From positions 1-48,177 of the forward strand of contig CAMKRY010000005.1 of the NCBI GenBank assembly GCA_946415345.1: DNA of 48,177 nucleotides, written 5' to 3'. The position numbers and the translations under genes are program-made. Positions 35,118-43,777 of the stretch are shown here, piece after piece. The first letter of the stretch is position 1; every line of letters begins with the position of its first letter. The DNA is from an uncultured Bacteroidales bacterium (GTDB lineage: Bacteria; Bacteroidota; Bacteroidia; Bacteroidales; UBA932). The notes beneath the pieces were generated by a model. That model had not been told where the DNA came from. It ran no database searches and worked only from the letters and a program-made list of their open reading frames with translations.

Positions 35118-36461
35118 TTAGATCGTGCCCTGCTCGAGCATGGCCTGGGCGACCTTCATGAAGCCGGCGATGTTGGCGCCCTTCACGTAGTCGACCTTGC
35201 CGTCCGGCTGGGTGCCGAACTTGACGCACTGCTCGTGGATGCTCTTCATGATGAAGTGGAGCTTATCGTCGACTTCCTTGGCATCCCAGCTGATGTGCTC
35301 GGCGTTCTGGGTCATCTCAAGACCGGAAGTGGCGACACCACCGGCGTTGACGGCCTTGCCCGGAGCAAAGAGGATACCGTTGTGCTGGAAGTAGTGGATG
35401 GCCTCAGGCTGGCAGCCCATGTTGGAGACCTCGCAGCAGCACCAGCAGCCGTTGGCGACGAGTTCCTTCGCGTCCTCTTCGGAGAGTTCGTTCTGGAAGG
35501 CGCAAGGGAGAGCGATGTCCACGGGGATGCTCCAGGCCTTCTTACCGGCGGTGAAGAGGGCCTTGCCCGGGAACTTCGTGGCCATATCCTCAACCTTGTT
35601 GCGGTTGGAGGCGCGCATGTCGAGCATGTAGTCGATCATTTCCTTGGTAATGCCGTCAGGGATGTGGCAGACACCGTCCGGACCGGAGATCGCGACGACC
35701 TTGGCACCGAGCTCGGTGGCCTTGGTGGCAGCGCCCCAGGCGACGTTACCGAAGCCGGAGAGGGCGACCTTCTTGCCCTTGATGTCCTTGCCAGCCTTCT
35801 CGAGGAGGTGCTGGGTGAAGTAGAGGGCGCCGAAGCCGGTGGCCTCCGGACGGAGGATGGAACCGCCCCAGGTGCCGCCCTTGCCGGTCAGGACACCGGT
35901 ATTGTACTGGCGGGCCAGTTTCTTGTACATGCCATAGAGGAAGCCGATCTCACGGCCGCCGACACCGACGTCACCGGCAGGGATATCCTGGTCGGGACCG
36001 ATGCAGTTCCAGAGCTCCAGCATGAAAGCCTGGCAGAAACGCATGATTTCGTCGTTGGACTTGCCGACCGGGTCGAAGTCGGAACCACCCTTGGCACCAC
36101 CCATCGGGAGGGTCGTGAGGGCGTTCTTGAAGGTCTGCTCGAAACCGAGGAACTTCAGCATGGACGGAGTGACCGCCTTGTGGAAACGGAGGCCGCCCTT
36201 GTAGGGACCGATGGCGCTGTTGAACTGGATACGATAGCCGAGGTTCGTCTGGACCTCGCCCTTATCGTCGACCCAGGTCACGCGGAAAGTGAAGATACGA
36301 TCGGGCTCGACCATTCTTTCGACGATCTTGGCCTTCTCGAACTCCGGATGCTGGTTGTAGACATCCTCGATGGACTCAAGCACTTCCTGCACAGCCTGCA
36401 GATACTCCTTCTCAAGCGGATACTTCGCCTGGAGGCGGGCCATAATTTCCTGTGTTTTCAT
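35118..36461 (-). CDS. gdhA: Glutamate dehydrogenase (hexameric, NADP-type)
   Basis: 447 aa, GPYKGGLRFHKAV, LPMGGAKGGSDFDP, PAGDVGVGGREIG. Confidence 0.96.
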   Translation of the reverse strand: MKTQEIMARLQAKYPLEKEYLQAVQEVLESIEDVYNQHPEFEKAKIVERMVEPDRIFTFRVTWVDDKGEVQTNLGYRIQFNSAIGPYKGGLRFHKAVTPSMLKFLGFEQTFKNALTTLPMGGAKGGSDFDPVGKSNDEIMRFCQAFMLELWNCIGPDQDIPAGDVGVGGREIGFLYGMYKKLARQYNTGVLTGKGGTWGGSILRPEATGFGALYFTQHLLEKAGKDIKGKKVALSGFGNVAWGAATKATELGAKVVAISGPDGVCHIPDGITKEMIDYMLDMRASNRNKVEDMATKFPGKALFTAGKKAWSIPVDIALPCAFQNELSEEDAKELVANGCWCCCEVSNMGCQPEAIHYFQHNGILFAPGKAVNAGGVATSGLEMTQNAEHISWDAKEVDDKLHFIMKSIHEQCVKFGTQPDGKVDYVKGANIAGFMKVAQAMLEQGTI

Positions 36462-36501
36462 GACTGATTTGTTTGTAGTGTGTTATTAATTAAAAAATTT
36501 A

Positions 36502-36552
36502 GGAATTCTCTTTTATTCCGTTACAAATGTAAAGAATAAAAAGGGAATTCCC
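36502..36552. promoter_or_regulatory. Long imperfect palindrome enclosing the gdhA -7 box
   Basis: GGAATTCtCTTTTATTC cg TTACAaaTGTAA a GAATAAAAAgGGAATTCC; minus-strand TACATTTG at 36524..36531 is the -7 candidate. Confidence 0.65.
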
Positions 36553-36593
36553 AATAAAAATAGAAGAATCCTTCTCGAAAGAATATCTTTGTT

Positions 36594-38267
36594 TTATGCA
36601 AGTCGCTTCGAAATGTATTCCAGGCGGCGGGCGGTTTCCTCCCGACCGATGCGGGCGACGATGTCGGCGATGCCGAGACCGGAAGCGGCGCCGGTCAGCG
36701 CCAGGCGGAGCGTGTTCATGACCTTGCCCATCGGCCACTCCTGCGCCTTGATACGGGTCTCGAGAGCCTCGGCGACGGCGGCAGGGGTGAAAGGACCGTC
36801 ATATTCCTTGACCAGCCAGTCGCAGGCCTGCTGCGCGAGAGCGGCATTCTCGGGAGTCCAGAACTTCTCGGCGTCCTTGGCGAGGAACGGGGCGGTCAGG
36901 CTGTCGTCATAGACCTTGGCGCGGGGATCCACCGGGCGGTTGGGATCGACGGGCTTGGTCTGGAGGGCGGCCCCTGCCTTGACGCCATAGGCCTCGAACT
37001 CGCTCGGGGCGATGAAGAGATAGGAGGCGATGTCCCAGAAGTCGGCGACGAAGGTTGCGCGCTCCTTGATCAGGGAAACGACGCTGAGGACATAGTCGCG
37101 TTCGACATTTTTGACGCCATGGGTCTCGAGAACGGGGATGAAGAGGTCCGTGAGCTCCTCGTCGGATTTCATGCGGAGGTACTCCTTGTTGTACCATTTC
37201 GCCTTCTCGGGGTTGAACTTGGCACCGCTCTTGCCGACCTTGTCGAGGGAGAAAGCCTGCACCAGCTCTTCCAGGGAGAAGATTTCCTGCTCCGTTCCGG
37301 GGTTCCAGCCCAGCATGGCGAGGAGGTTGACGAAAGCCTCGGGGAAATAGCCGTCCTCGCGGTAGCCGCGGGAAGGATCGCCTTCCTCCGGGACCCAGCG
37401 GAGCGGGAACACCGGGAAGCCCATCTTGTCGCCGTCACGCTTGCTCAGCTTGCCGTTTCCGACGGGCTTGAGCAGCAGCGGCAGGTGGGCAAACCTCGGC
37501 ATGGTGTCCGTCCATCCGAAGGCTTCGTAAAGGAGATAGTGCAGCGGCAGAGACGGGAGCCACTCCTCGCCGCGGATGACCTCGGTGATCTCCATCAGGT
37601 GGTCGTCCACGATGTTGGCAAGGTGGTAGGTCGGGAGCTCGTCGGCGCGCTTCCAGAGCACTTTATCGTCGAGGGTGTCAGTGTTGACTTCGATATGGCC
37701 GCGGATGAGGTCGTCCATCGCAACGATGCGGTTTTCGGGCATCTTGAAACGGACCGTCCAGTCGGTCGTGGTCTCGAGCAGGTGCTTCACCTCGTCCTCC
37801 GGGAGGGTCAGGGAGTTGCGGAGCGCGCGGCGGGTCGTCTGATTATAAATAAAAGTCTCCCCAGCGGCCTCGGCGGCGGCGCGGCGCTCGTTCAGGTCCT
37901 CGGCGGAGTCGAAGGCGTAGTAGGCCCAGCCGGCGGCGATCAGCTGCTCGGCGTACTGCCGGTAGATCGGGCGGCGCTGGCTCTGGCGGTACGGGGCATG
38001 GGGATGGCGCTCGCTGGCCGTCTCGACGACATGGCCCTCGGCGTCCACGCCTTCGTCGGGATAGATCCCGCACCAGGCGAGGGATTCGATGATGTACTTC
38101 TCGGCACCCGGCACGAAGCGGTTGGAGTCCGTATCCTCGATGCGGAGGATAAAGTCGCCGCCGTGCTGCTTGGCGAAGAGATAGTTATACAGGGCCGTCC
38201 GGACGCCGCCCATGTGGAGCGGACCGGTCGGAGAGGGAGCAAAACGTACGCGGGTTCTTCTTTCCAT
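36594..38267 (-). CDS. gltX: Glutamate--tRNA ligase
   Basis: 557 aa, RTRVRFAPSPTGPLHMGGVRTALYNYLFA, KLSKRDGDKMGFPVFP. Confidence 0.96.
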   Translation of the reverse strand: MERRTRVRFAPSPTGPLHMGGVRTALYNYLFAKQHGGDFILRIEDTDSNRFVPGAEKYIIESLAWCGIYPDEGVDAEGHVVETASERHPHAPYRQSQRRPIYRQYAEQLIAAGWAYYAFDSAEDLNERRAAAEAAGETFIYNQTTRRALRNSLTLPEDEVKHLLETTTDWTVRFKMPENRIVAMDDLIRGHIEVNTDTLDDKVLWKRADELPTYHLANIVDDHLMEITEVIRGEEWLPSLPLHYLLYEAFGWTDTMPRFAHLPLLLKPVGNGKLSKRDGDKMGFPVFPLRWVPEEGDPSRGYREDGYFPEAFVNLLAMLGWNPGTEQEIFSLEELVQAFSLDKVGKSGAKFNPEKAKWYNKEYLRMKSDEELTDLFIPVLETHGVKNVERDYVLSVVSLIKERATFVADFWDIASYLFIAPSEFEAYGVKAGAALQTKPVDPNRPVDPRAKVYDDSLTAPFLAKDAEKFWTPENAALAQQACDWLVKEYDGPFTPAAVAEALETRIKAQEWPMGKVMNTLRLALTGAASGLGIADIVARIGREETARRLEYISKRLA

Positions 38268-38275
38268 AGTATAGA

Positions 38276-39952
38276 TTAGGATTGTGCCTCCTTGAGGAGG
38301 GCTTTTGCATTCGCCAGGGCGGCGGGGGTGATTTCGGCGCCGCTGAGCAGGCGGGCGGTTTCCTGGATGCGCGCTTCGGCATCCAGCGGTCGGATGGAGG
38401 TGACGGCAGCGCCACTGCCGGCCACCGATTTTTCTACGAGATAATGGGCCTTGCCGCGGACGGCGACCTGCGGGAGATGGGTGATGGCGAAGACCTGCAT
38501 GTCAGCGCCCATGCGCGAAAGCATGGCGCCCATCTTGTCGGCGACGCTGCCGGAGACGCCGGTGTCGATCTCGTCGAACAGGAGGGTCGGCATCTTCGTC
38601 CAGCGGGCCATCAAGGCCTTGAGGCAGAGCATGATGCGGGAGAGTTCACCACCGGAGGCGCAGCGGGCCAGCTCGACCGGAGCCGTCCCCGTCGCGGAGA
38701 AGCGGAAGGTCACGGCATCGGCACCGTCAGGACCGGGCGCGACAGGAGTGAGATCCACCAGGAAGGCGGCCTTTTCGAGCTCCAACCCCTTCAGCAGGGA
38801 CTTGACCTCGGCGGCAAAAGGCGTCGCGGCGCTCTGGCGGGCCTTCGTCAGGGCACTTCCCTGCTTCGCAAGATCCTTCTCCAGCGCAGCGACTTCCTTC
38901 TCCAGGGCGCCCATGTTGCCGGCTGCATTTTCGCAGCGGTCCAGCAGACCCGCCAGACGGTCCCGCTCGGCGATGAGCTCCGCCGGAGTGGCGGCAGAGA
39001 AGCGGCGCATCAGTTCGTAGAGCACCCCGATGCGGTCCTCCACCTCGGTCAGGCGGTCCGTAGATACGTCGGTCCGGGCATTGACGGCGGCGAGTTCATC
39101 GGCGATGTCGTCCAGCTCCACCCGGGCAGATGCGGTCCGCTCCGCCAGCGGCAGTAGGGACGGGATATAGCGGCCGGCTTTCTCCAGCTGGGCGGCGATC
39201 TCCTTCAGCGTCGAGGACAGGGACTGGCGGTCCTCCGTCTCGGGCTCGAACAGAGACTCGGCAGCGCAGAGGGATTCTTTGATCTGCTCGGCGTTGGCGA
39301 GAATCTGCTGCTCGGCTTCCAGTTCCTCCAGCTCCCCCTCGCGAAGTTTCGCGGAAGCCAGCATCTCATGGCGGGAGCGCAGGAAATCCTGCTCCTCCTT
39401 GAGGCGGGCGGCTTCTTCCCGAACGCGGGCAAGCTCTGCACGGCGCTCCTGCAGGGTCCGCCAGGTCTGGCGGTAGGCACTCAGCAACTCTCCGTCGCCG
39501 GCGAAGAAATCCAGCATGGAAAGCTGGGTCTTCCGGTCAGTCAGCAGAAGGGTCTGGTGCTGGGAATGGATATCCACGAGTCGGGCAGAGAGGGCCGTCA
39601 GCACGGGCAGGGACACGGGCTCGTCATTGAGGAAGGCCCGCGAACGGCCGCTTCGGCTCACCACGCGGCGGATCAGGAGCTGCCCGTCGGCCCAGTCGAG
39701 GTCCTCCGCCTTGACGGCGGCCTCCAGGGCGGCGTCTCCCCTGCCGTCGAACTCCCCTTCCACGACGCAGCTGTCCGCGCCGTCGGAGATCATCGCCGCA
39801 TCGGCCTTCGCCCCCATCAGGAGGGAAAGGGCACCGAGAAGGATGCTCTTGCCGGCGCCGGTCTGGCCCGTAAGAACGATGAAACCCTCCGGAAAACGGA
39901 TTTCCAGAGAGTCTATTAGGACGTAATGCTCGACGTGGAGAGAGCGGAGCAT
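38276..39952 (-). CDS. recN: DNA repair protein RecN
   Basis: 558 aa, VLTGQTGAGKSILLGAL...ASGGELSRIMLCLKAL...LLFDEIDTGVSG. Confidence 0.95.
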   Translation of the reverse strand: MLRSLHVEHYVLIDSLEIRFPEGFIVLTGQTGAGKSILLGALSLLMGAKADAAMISDGADSCVVEGEFDGRGDAALEAAVKAEDLDWADGQLLIRRVVSRSGRSRAFLNDEPVSLPVLTALSARLVDIHSQHQTLLLTDRKTQLSMLDFFAGDGELLSAYRQTWRTLQERRAELARVREEAARLKEEQDFLRSRHEMLASAKLREGELEELEAEQQILANAEQIKESLCAAESLFEPETEDRQSLSSTLKEIAAQLEKAGRYIPSLLPLAERTASARVELDDIADELAAVNARTDVSTDRLTEVEDRIGVLYELMRRFSAATPAELIAERDRLAGLLDRCENAAGNMGALEKEVAALEKDLAKQGSALTKARQSAATPFAAEVKSLLKGLELEKAAFLVDLTPVAPGPDGADAVTFRFSATGTAPVELARCASGGELSRIMLCLKALMARWTKMPTLLFDEIDTGVSGSVADKMGAMLSRMGADMQVFAITHLPQVAVRGKAHYLVEKSVAGSGAAVTSIRPLDAEARIQETARLLSGAEITPAALANAKALLKEAQS

Positions 39953-39964
39953 AGGGAAGGAGAA

Positions 39965-40291
39965 TTACTGGTTCTCCTGCTCCCCGGCCGTACGGTAGGC
40001 GATCTCGCCGTTCTCGAATTCGGAGATGGCGACGAGGTCCGGCTTCGGCTGGCGCTCGTAGTATTTGGAGATTTCGATCTGCTCCTTGTTCTCGAAGACC
40101 TCTTCCATGGTGTCGCGGTCGTTCTTGAAATCCTCGAGCTTCTTGGTCAGTTCCTTCTTCTCGGCGAGAGCGATCTGGTTGGCTCTCTTATAGAGGATGA
40201 CGACGGATTTGTAGATGTTGCCGGTCGGTTCGGCGAGGTCTTTCACGTCCCGGGTGATGGTGTTGGTCGGGACTTTCGCTTTGTTTTCCAT
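39965..40291 (-). CDS. RNA polymerase omega-like (Rpb6/RpoZ-type) Bacteroidetes protein
   Basis: 108 aa, TNTITRDVKDLAEPTGNIYKSVVILYKRANQIALAEKKEL; located next to bamD and recN. Confidence 0.75.
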   Translation of the reverse strand: MENKAKVPTNTITRDVKDLAEPTGNIYKSVVILYKRANQIALAEKKELTKKLEDFKNDRDTMEEVFENKEQIEISKYYERQPKPDLVAISEFENGEIAYRTAGEQENQ

Positions 40292-40341
40292 ATTGTGATT
40301 TACTGATTATCTATATAAAGTACCGCCCCGTTTTCGGGAAG

Positions 40342-40361
40342 GTTTCAAAAATTTTTGAAAC
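40342..40361. repeat. Perfect 20-bp palindrome GTTTCAAAAATTTTTGAAAC
   Basis: Direct reading; lies 7 bp beyond the bamD stop. Confidence 0.85.
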
Positions 40362-40367
40362 GGCGGA

Positions 40368-41198
40368 TTACGCCTTCGTACCCTCTTCATCCTCTTCGGA
40401 GACACCGCGTCCGAGCGCGCGCTGGGCACGGCGGTAGAGGACATCCAGTTCCGAACGGAAAGAGGATTCGGGATACTCGCCGATGAAGGCGAGATAGTCG
40501 TCCACGAAGACGAGATAACGCTCGCGCTGCTTCGCTTCGACGCTCAGCTGGGCGTACTTATAGGAGGACATGGCCGTGTAGTAGAGAATCTCCTCGCGGT
40601 AGACGTTCTCCGAGTTGTTCTTGAGGATGTTCTTGAAGTCCACGTGGGCGGACTTATAATACTCCATGCGGTAATAGAGCTTGCCTTCCTCGAGCGCTTT
40701 CTTGTCGAGACGCTCCTGCAGATCATTCAGCATGAGATTACAGGCCTCGGTGTAATCCGTGGTCGGGTGCTCCTTGAGATACTCGCGGATGGCCTGCATG
40801 CAGGCCTTGGTCGGTGCCTGGTCGAGTTCCCAACGATAGGTAGCACGGAACATGCAGTCGAGGCGGAGGAATGCAGCCTCTTCCGTGAACGGACTCACGG
40901 GGAACTTCTCGACAAAGCTGGCGAAATTGGTCTCGGCCGTATAGTAGTCCTTGTCCCGGTAGTTGCTCAGGCCCCAATAGTAGCGGACGGTATCTTCGCG
41001 TTCGGTGCCGTTGACAAGGAACATCATGGATTCGAACATGGAAGCGGCCTTGCCGTACTTCTTGGCGTTGAACAGGTCGAAGGCGGCCTGGTATTTCGCG
41101 TCGGCGTCATTGCTGGAGAGCAGCGCCTCGTACTGCGACTTGCAGGCGGGCATGAGCATCAGCAGGATGAGGCCGGAAAGGAGTATATATTTCTTCAT
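40368..41198 (-). CDS. bamD: Outer membrane assembly lipoprotein BamD
   Basis: 276 aa, lipobox LMLMPACKSQYE, TPR-like ALLSSNDADAKYQAAFDLFNAKKYGKAASMFE. Confidence 0.9.
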   Translation of the reverse strand: MKKYILLSGLILLMLMPACKSQYEALLSSNDADAKYQAAFDLFNAKKYGKAASMFESMMFLVNGTEREDTVRYYWGLSNYRDKDYYTAETNFASFVEKFPVSPFTEEAAFLRLDCMFRATYRWELDQAPTKACMQAIREYLKEHPTTDYTEACNLMLNDLQERLDKKALEEGKLYYRMEYYKSAHVDFKNILKNNSENVYREEILYYTAMSSYKYAQLSVEAKQRERYLVFVDDYLAFIGEYPESSFRSELDVLYRRAQRALGRGVSEEDEEGTKA

Positions 41199-41202
41199 CT
41201 TT

Positions 41203-42129
41203 CTACTTGTTTTCGAGCAGGAAATCCCTCACGTCGATGGCGGCTTTGCAGCCCGATGCGGCAGCGGTCACGGCCTGGCGATAAGACGGGTCCTGGACAT
41301 CGCCGGCGGCGAACACGCCCGGGACGCTCGTGCGCGAGCTCTTTCCGTCGGTGATGATGTAACCGTTGTCATCGATTGCCACCGCGGGAGTGAAGATCTC
41401 GGCATTGGGATGGTGCCCGATCGCGAGGAAAAATCCGTCGACCTCTATATCAAAAACAGTACCATCCTTGCGGAGGAGACGGGCGCCGGTGACGCCACTG
41501 TCGTCGCCGAGGACTTCCTGCGTGTTGCAGTTCCAGAGGATCTCGATGTTCTCCGTGGCGAAAACCTTCTCCTGCATGGCCTTGGAGGCGCGGAAGACGT
41601 CGCGGCGGACGATCATGTAGACCTTGCGGGCCAGGCCGGCCAGGTAGACCGCCTCTTCGCAGGCCGTATCCCCGCCGCCGACCACGGCAACGACTTTCTT
41701 GCGGTAGAAGAAACCGTCGCAGGTCGCGCAGGCGGAAACGCCCATCCCGCGGTATTTCGTCTCGGAGGGAAGGCCGAGATACTTGGCTGTGGCGCCGGTG
41801 GCGATGACGAGGGTCTCGGCAAGGAGCTCCGTCCCGTCATCGATCGTGATATGGAAAGGGCGCTCGCTGAGATCGGCCTTGACGGCACTCCCCCGGCGCA
41901 CATCCGCGCCGAAGCGCTGGGCCTGGGCCTTCATCTCGGCCATCAGCTGGTTGGCGTCAACGCCATTGGCGAAGCCGGGATAGTTCTCGACAATCGTGGT
42001 GGTCGTCAGCTGGCCGCCGGGCTCCATCCCCTCATACAGCACGGTCTGGATCCCCGCCCGCGAGGCATAGATGGCAGTCGTATAGCCGGCCGGTCCGGCT
42101 CCGAGTATCAGGCACTTGATGCTTTCCAT
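41203..42129 (-). CDS. trxB: Thioredoxin reductase
   Basis: 308 aa, LILGAGPAGYTTAIYASRAG, SACATCDGFFY, VVGGGDTACEEA. Confidence 0.95.
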   Translation of the reverse strand: MESIKCLILGAGPAGYTTAIYASRAGIQTVLYEGMEPGGQLTTTTIVENYPGFANGVDANQLMAEMKAQAQRFGADVRRGSAVKADLSERPFHITIDDGTELLAETLVIATGATAKYLGLPSETKYRGMGVSACATCDGFFYRKKVVAVVGGGDTACEEAVYLAGLARKVYMIVRRDVFRASKAMQEKVFATENIEILWNCNTQEVLGDDSGVTGARLLRKDGTVFDIEVDGFFLAIGHHPNAEIFTPAVAIDDNGYIITDGKSSRTSVPGVFAAGDVQDPSYRQAVTAAASGCKAAIDVRDFLLENK

Positions 42130-42219
42130 ATTCCTTTTCGTTTGAGTCTGCTAATTTAGCACTTTCCGCCGACATTGTCAAAAAATGCTTCTTTCAAAGA
42201 AATCATTTCGTAAAAGCAG

Positions 42220-42292
42220 ATAAGAAAGAGAAAAATCTTTCAGCATGTTTCTTAAGTCCCGGCGGAAATCTCCGCCGGGCTTATTATATTTG
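42220..42292 (+). repeat. 73-bp direct repeat, copy 1 (two hairpins plus TATATTTG)
   Basis: ATAAGAAAGAGAAAAATCTTTCAGCATGTTTCTTAAGTCCCGGCGGAAATCTCCGCCGGGCTTATTATATTTG; near-identical to 46966..47038. Confidence 0.9.
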
Positions 42293-42370
42293 GCCATTCC
42301 GTTCTTCGGACAGCACGATTCCGTGTGCTGAGCACTGATGTAATAATTGTAAAATTTCTACTTTAATAGT

Positions 42371-42401
42371 TTTGAAAATAATAGAAATATTACTAATTTT
42401 G
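42371..42401 (+). promoter_or_regulatory. Promoter of hicAB (TTTG-N19-TAATTTTG)
   Basis: -33 TTTG at 42371..42374 and -7 TAATTTTG at 42394..42401. Confidence 0.7.
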
Positions 42402-42413
42402 TTGCGTGAGATT

Positions 42414-42609
42414 ATGAAGTCCGACGAATTTCACAAACTTGTATGGGAGAATGGCTGGATAGATTCGACAAACAGGGAGCCATGTAATATACAAGAAGGG
42501 GAACCGCACTTATCCGGTTCCGTATCATCAAGGTAAGGAGATGGGTAAAGGCCTTGCCAGAAAAATAAAGAAAGAGATGGGACTACAAGCTGTCTCCAAA
42601 AGTGAATAA
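42414..42609 (+). pseudogene. hicA: HicA-family toxin, apparently frameshifted
   Basis: Frame 1: MKSDEFHKLVWENGWIDSTNREPC...*; another frame continues IRQTGSHVIYKKGNRTYPVPYHQGKEMGKGLARKIKKEMGLQAVSKSE*. Confidence 0.8.
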
Positions 42610-42612
42610 GCC

Positions 42613-43020
42613 ATGAAACAGATTGAAGCAATGATCGAAAGGGCAGAGGACGGGACATTCAGCGTCTACTGCAAGGACGAAATCTTCTCGGGTATGGGAG
42701 ATACCATAGCTGAAGCCAAAGCGGACATGACGGAGCAGATGGAATTCTATAGGAAAACTGCTCTACAAGAAGGCTTTAAGTATCCGGCTTTCCTGGATGG
42801 CGATTATACTATTCATTATACGGTGGAGCCGCTCAGCCTTATGAAATACTATATCAAATCGGGCTATTTCTCCCTTGCCACGCTTGAAAAGTTAACAGGT
42901 ATCAATCAAAAGCAGCTTTGGGCTTATAACAATGGCACCAAACCCCGCCAACCGCAAGTAGATCGGATTCGGACGGGGCTCCTTAACCTATATAGGGATC
43001 TTGATGCCGTGTTTGCGTAG
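42613..43020 (+). CDS. hicB: HicB-family antitoxin with C-terminal helix-turn-helix-like region
   Basis: 135 aa, IEAMIERAEDGTFSVYCKDEIFSGMGDTIAEAKADMTEQMEFY... Confidence 0.85.
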   Translation: MKQIEAMIERAEDGTFSVYCKDEIFSGMGDTIAEAKADMTEQMEFYRKTALQEGFKYPAFLDGDYTIHYTVEPLSLMKYYIKSGYFSLATLEKLTGINQKQLWAYNNGTKPRQPQVDRIRTGLLNLYRDLDAVFA

Positions 43021-43073
43021 GAATACCATATTTTTATGTATCTATGTATGATTGGAAAATAGCAACAAACGAT

Positions 43074-43160
43074 ATGGCAAAACGAGAAATCAAGTTCTCC
43101 CTGGTGGCTCCGGCCATCGTCGATATGGGTGCTTTGACTCTTTTTGTATTTGGCAAATAA
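43074..43160 (+). pseudogene. Probable remnant of a biotin-dependent carboxylase/decarboxylase N-terminus with internal deletion
   Basis: MAKREIKFSLV + APAIVDMG + ALTLFVFGK*, reminiscent of the N-terminus of Bacteroidales oxaloacetate decarboxylase/pyruvate carboxylase subunits, as recalled from family knowledge. Confidence 0.45.
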
Positions 43161-43177
43161 TAAACGGACTTCTTACA

Positions 43178-43774
43178 TCACTCAAAGAGCTCAGAAGGGC
43201 ATTCTACGCCCAAAAGAGTGAAAAGACCGTCTCGATCCAAGTCTGAATACCCAAACTCTTTTGCTTTTGAAAGCATATCCCTGAAATCCGGTGAAGTATT
43301 AAAACACTTACGGTGGAAATAATCATATTTGATATATGACCAAAATAGATAGTAAACACCAAACGGTTTAATTGACACAGCGGCATTGAGCATTTCTTCT
43401 ATCTTATCAATCTTAGGACGTGGGGTAAGAAATGCCTTCTGCCCTCCTAAAAGGGACACCGCTGCGTAAAAATACGTCTCGGGATTATCAAAATTGTCCT
43501 CAATCGCCTTCTCAAACGCATCAAAGGCTTTATCGTACATCTTCAATTTAAGATAACACATTGCTACGGAATTATTGAGCAATGTATTATCAGGATTGGT
43601 CGCCAGGGCTTTCTGGTATGTACGTGCATATTTGTTCAACTCCGGCAGAGGCATACTGGCCACGCTGGAAAAAGTTGAGATAACGATAGGCCTTCCACAG
43701 GAGCATTCTTTCTGGCCAATGGTTACCGGACGCCCACATCCTGGGCATTCTAGTTCTATGTTCTGAATATCCAT
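43178..43774 (-). CDS. Zinc-ribbon plus TPR-like protein
   Basis: 198 aa, ELECPGCGRPVTIGQKECSCGRPI then helical TPR-like repeats. Confidence 0.7.
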   Translation of the reverse strand: MDIQNIELECPGCGRPVTIGQKECSCGRPIVISTFSSVASMPLPELNKYARTYQKALATNPDNTLLNNSVAMCYLKLKMYDKAFDAFEKAIEDNFDNPETYFYAAVSLLGGQKAFLTPRPKIDKIEEMLNAAVSIKPFGVYYLFWSYIKYDYFHRKCFNTSPDFRDMLSKAKEFGYSDLDRDGLFTLLGVECPSELFE

Positions 43775-43777
43775 ACT

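Noticed and set aside
35235-36467. 410-aa plus-strand ORF opposite gdhA
   Set aside because: Antisense artefact of the high-GC gdhA coding sequence
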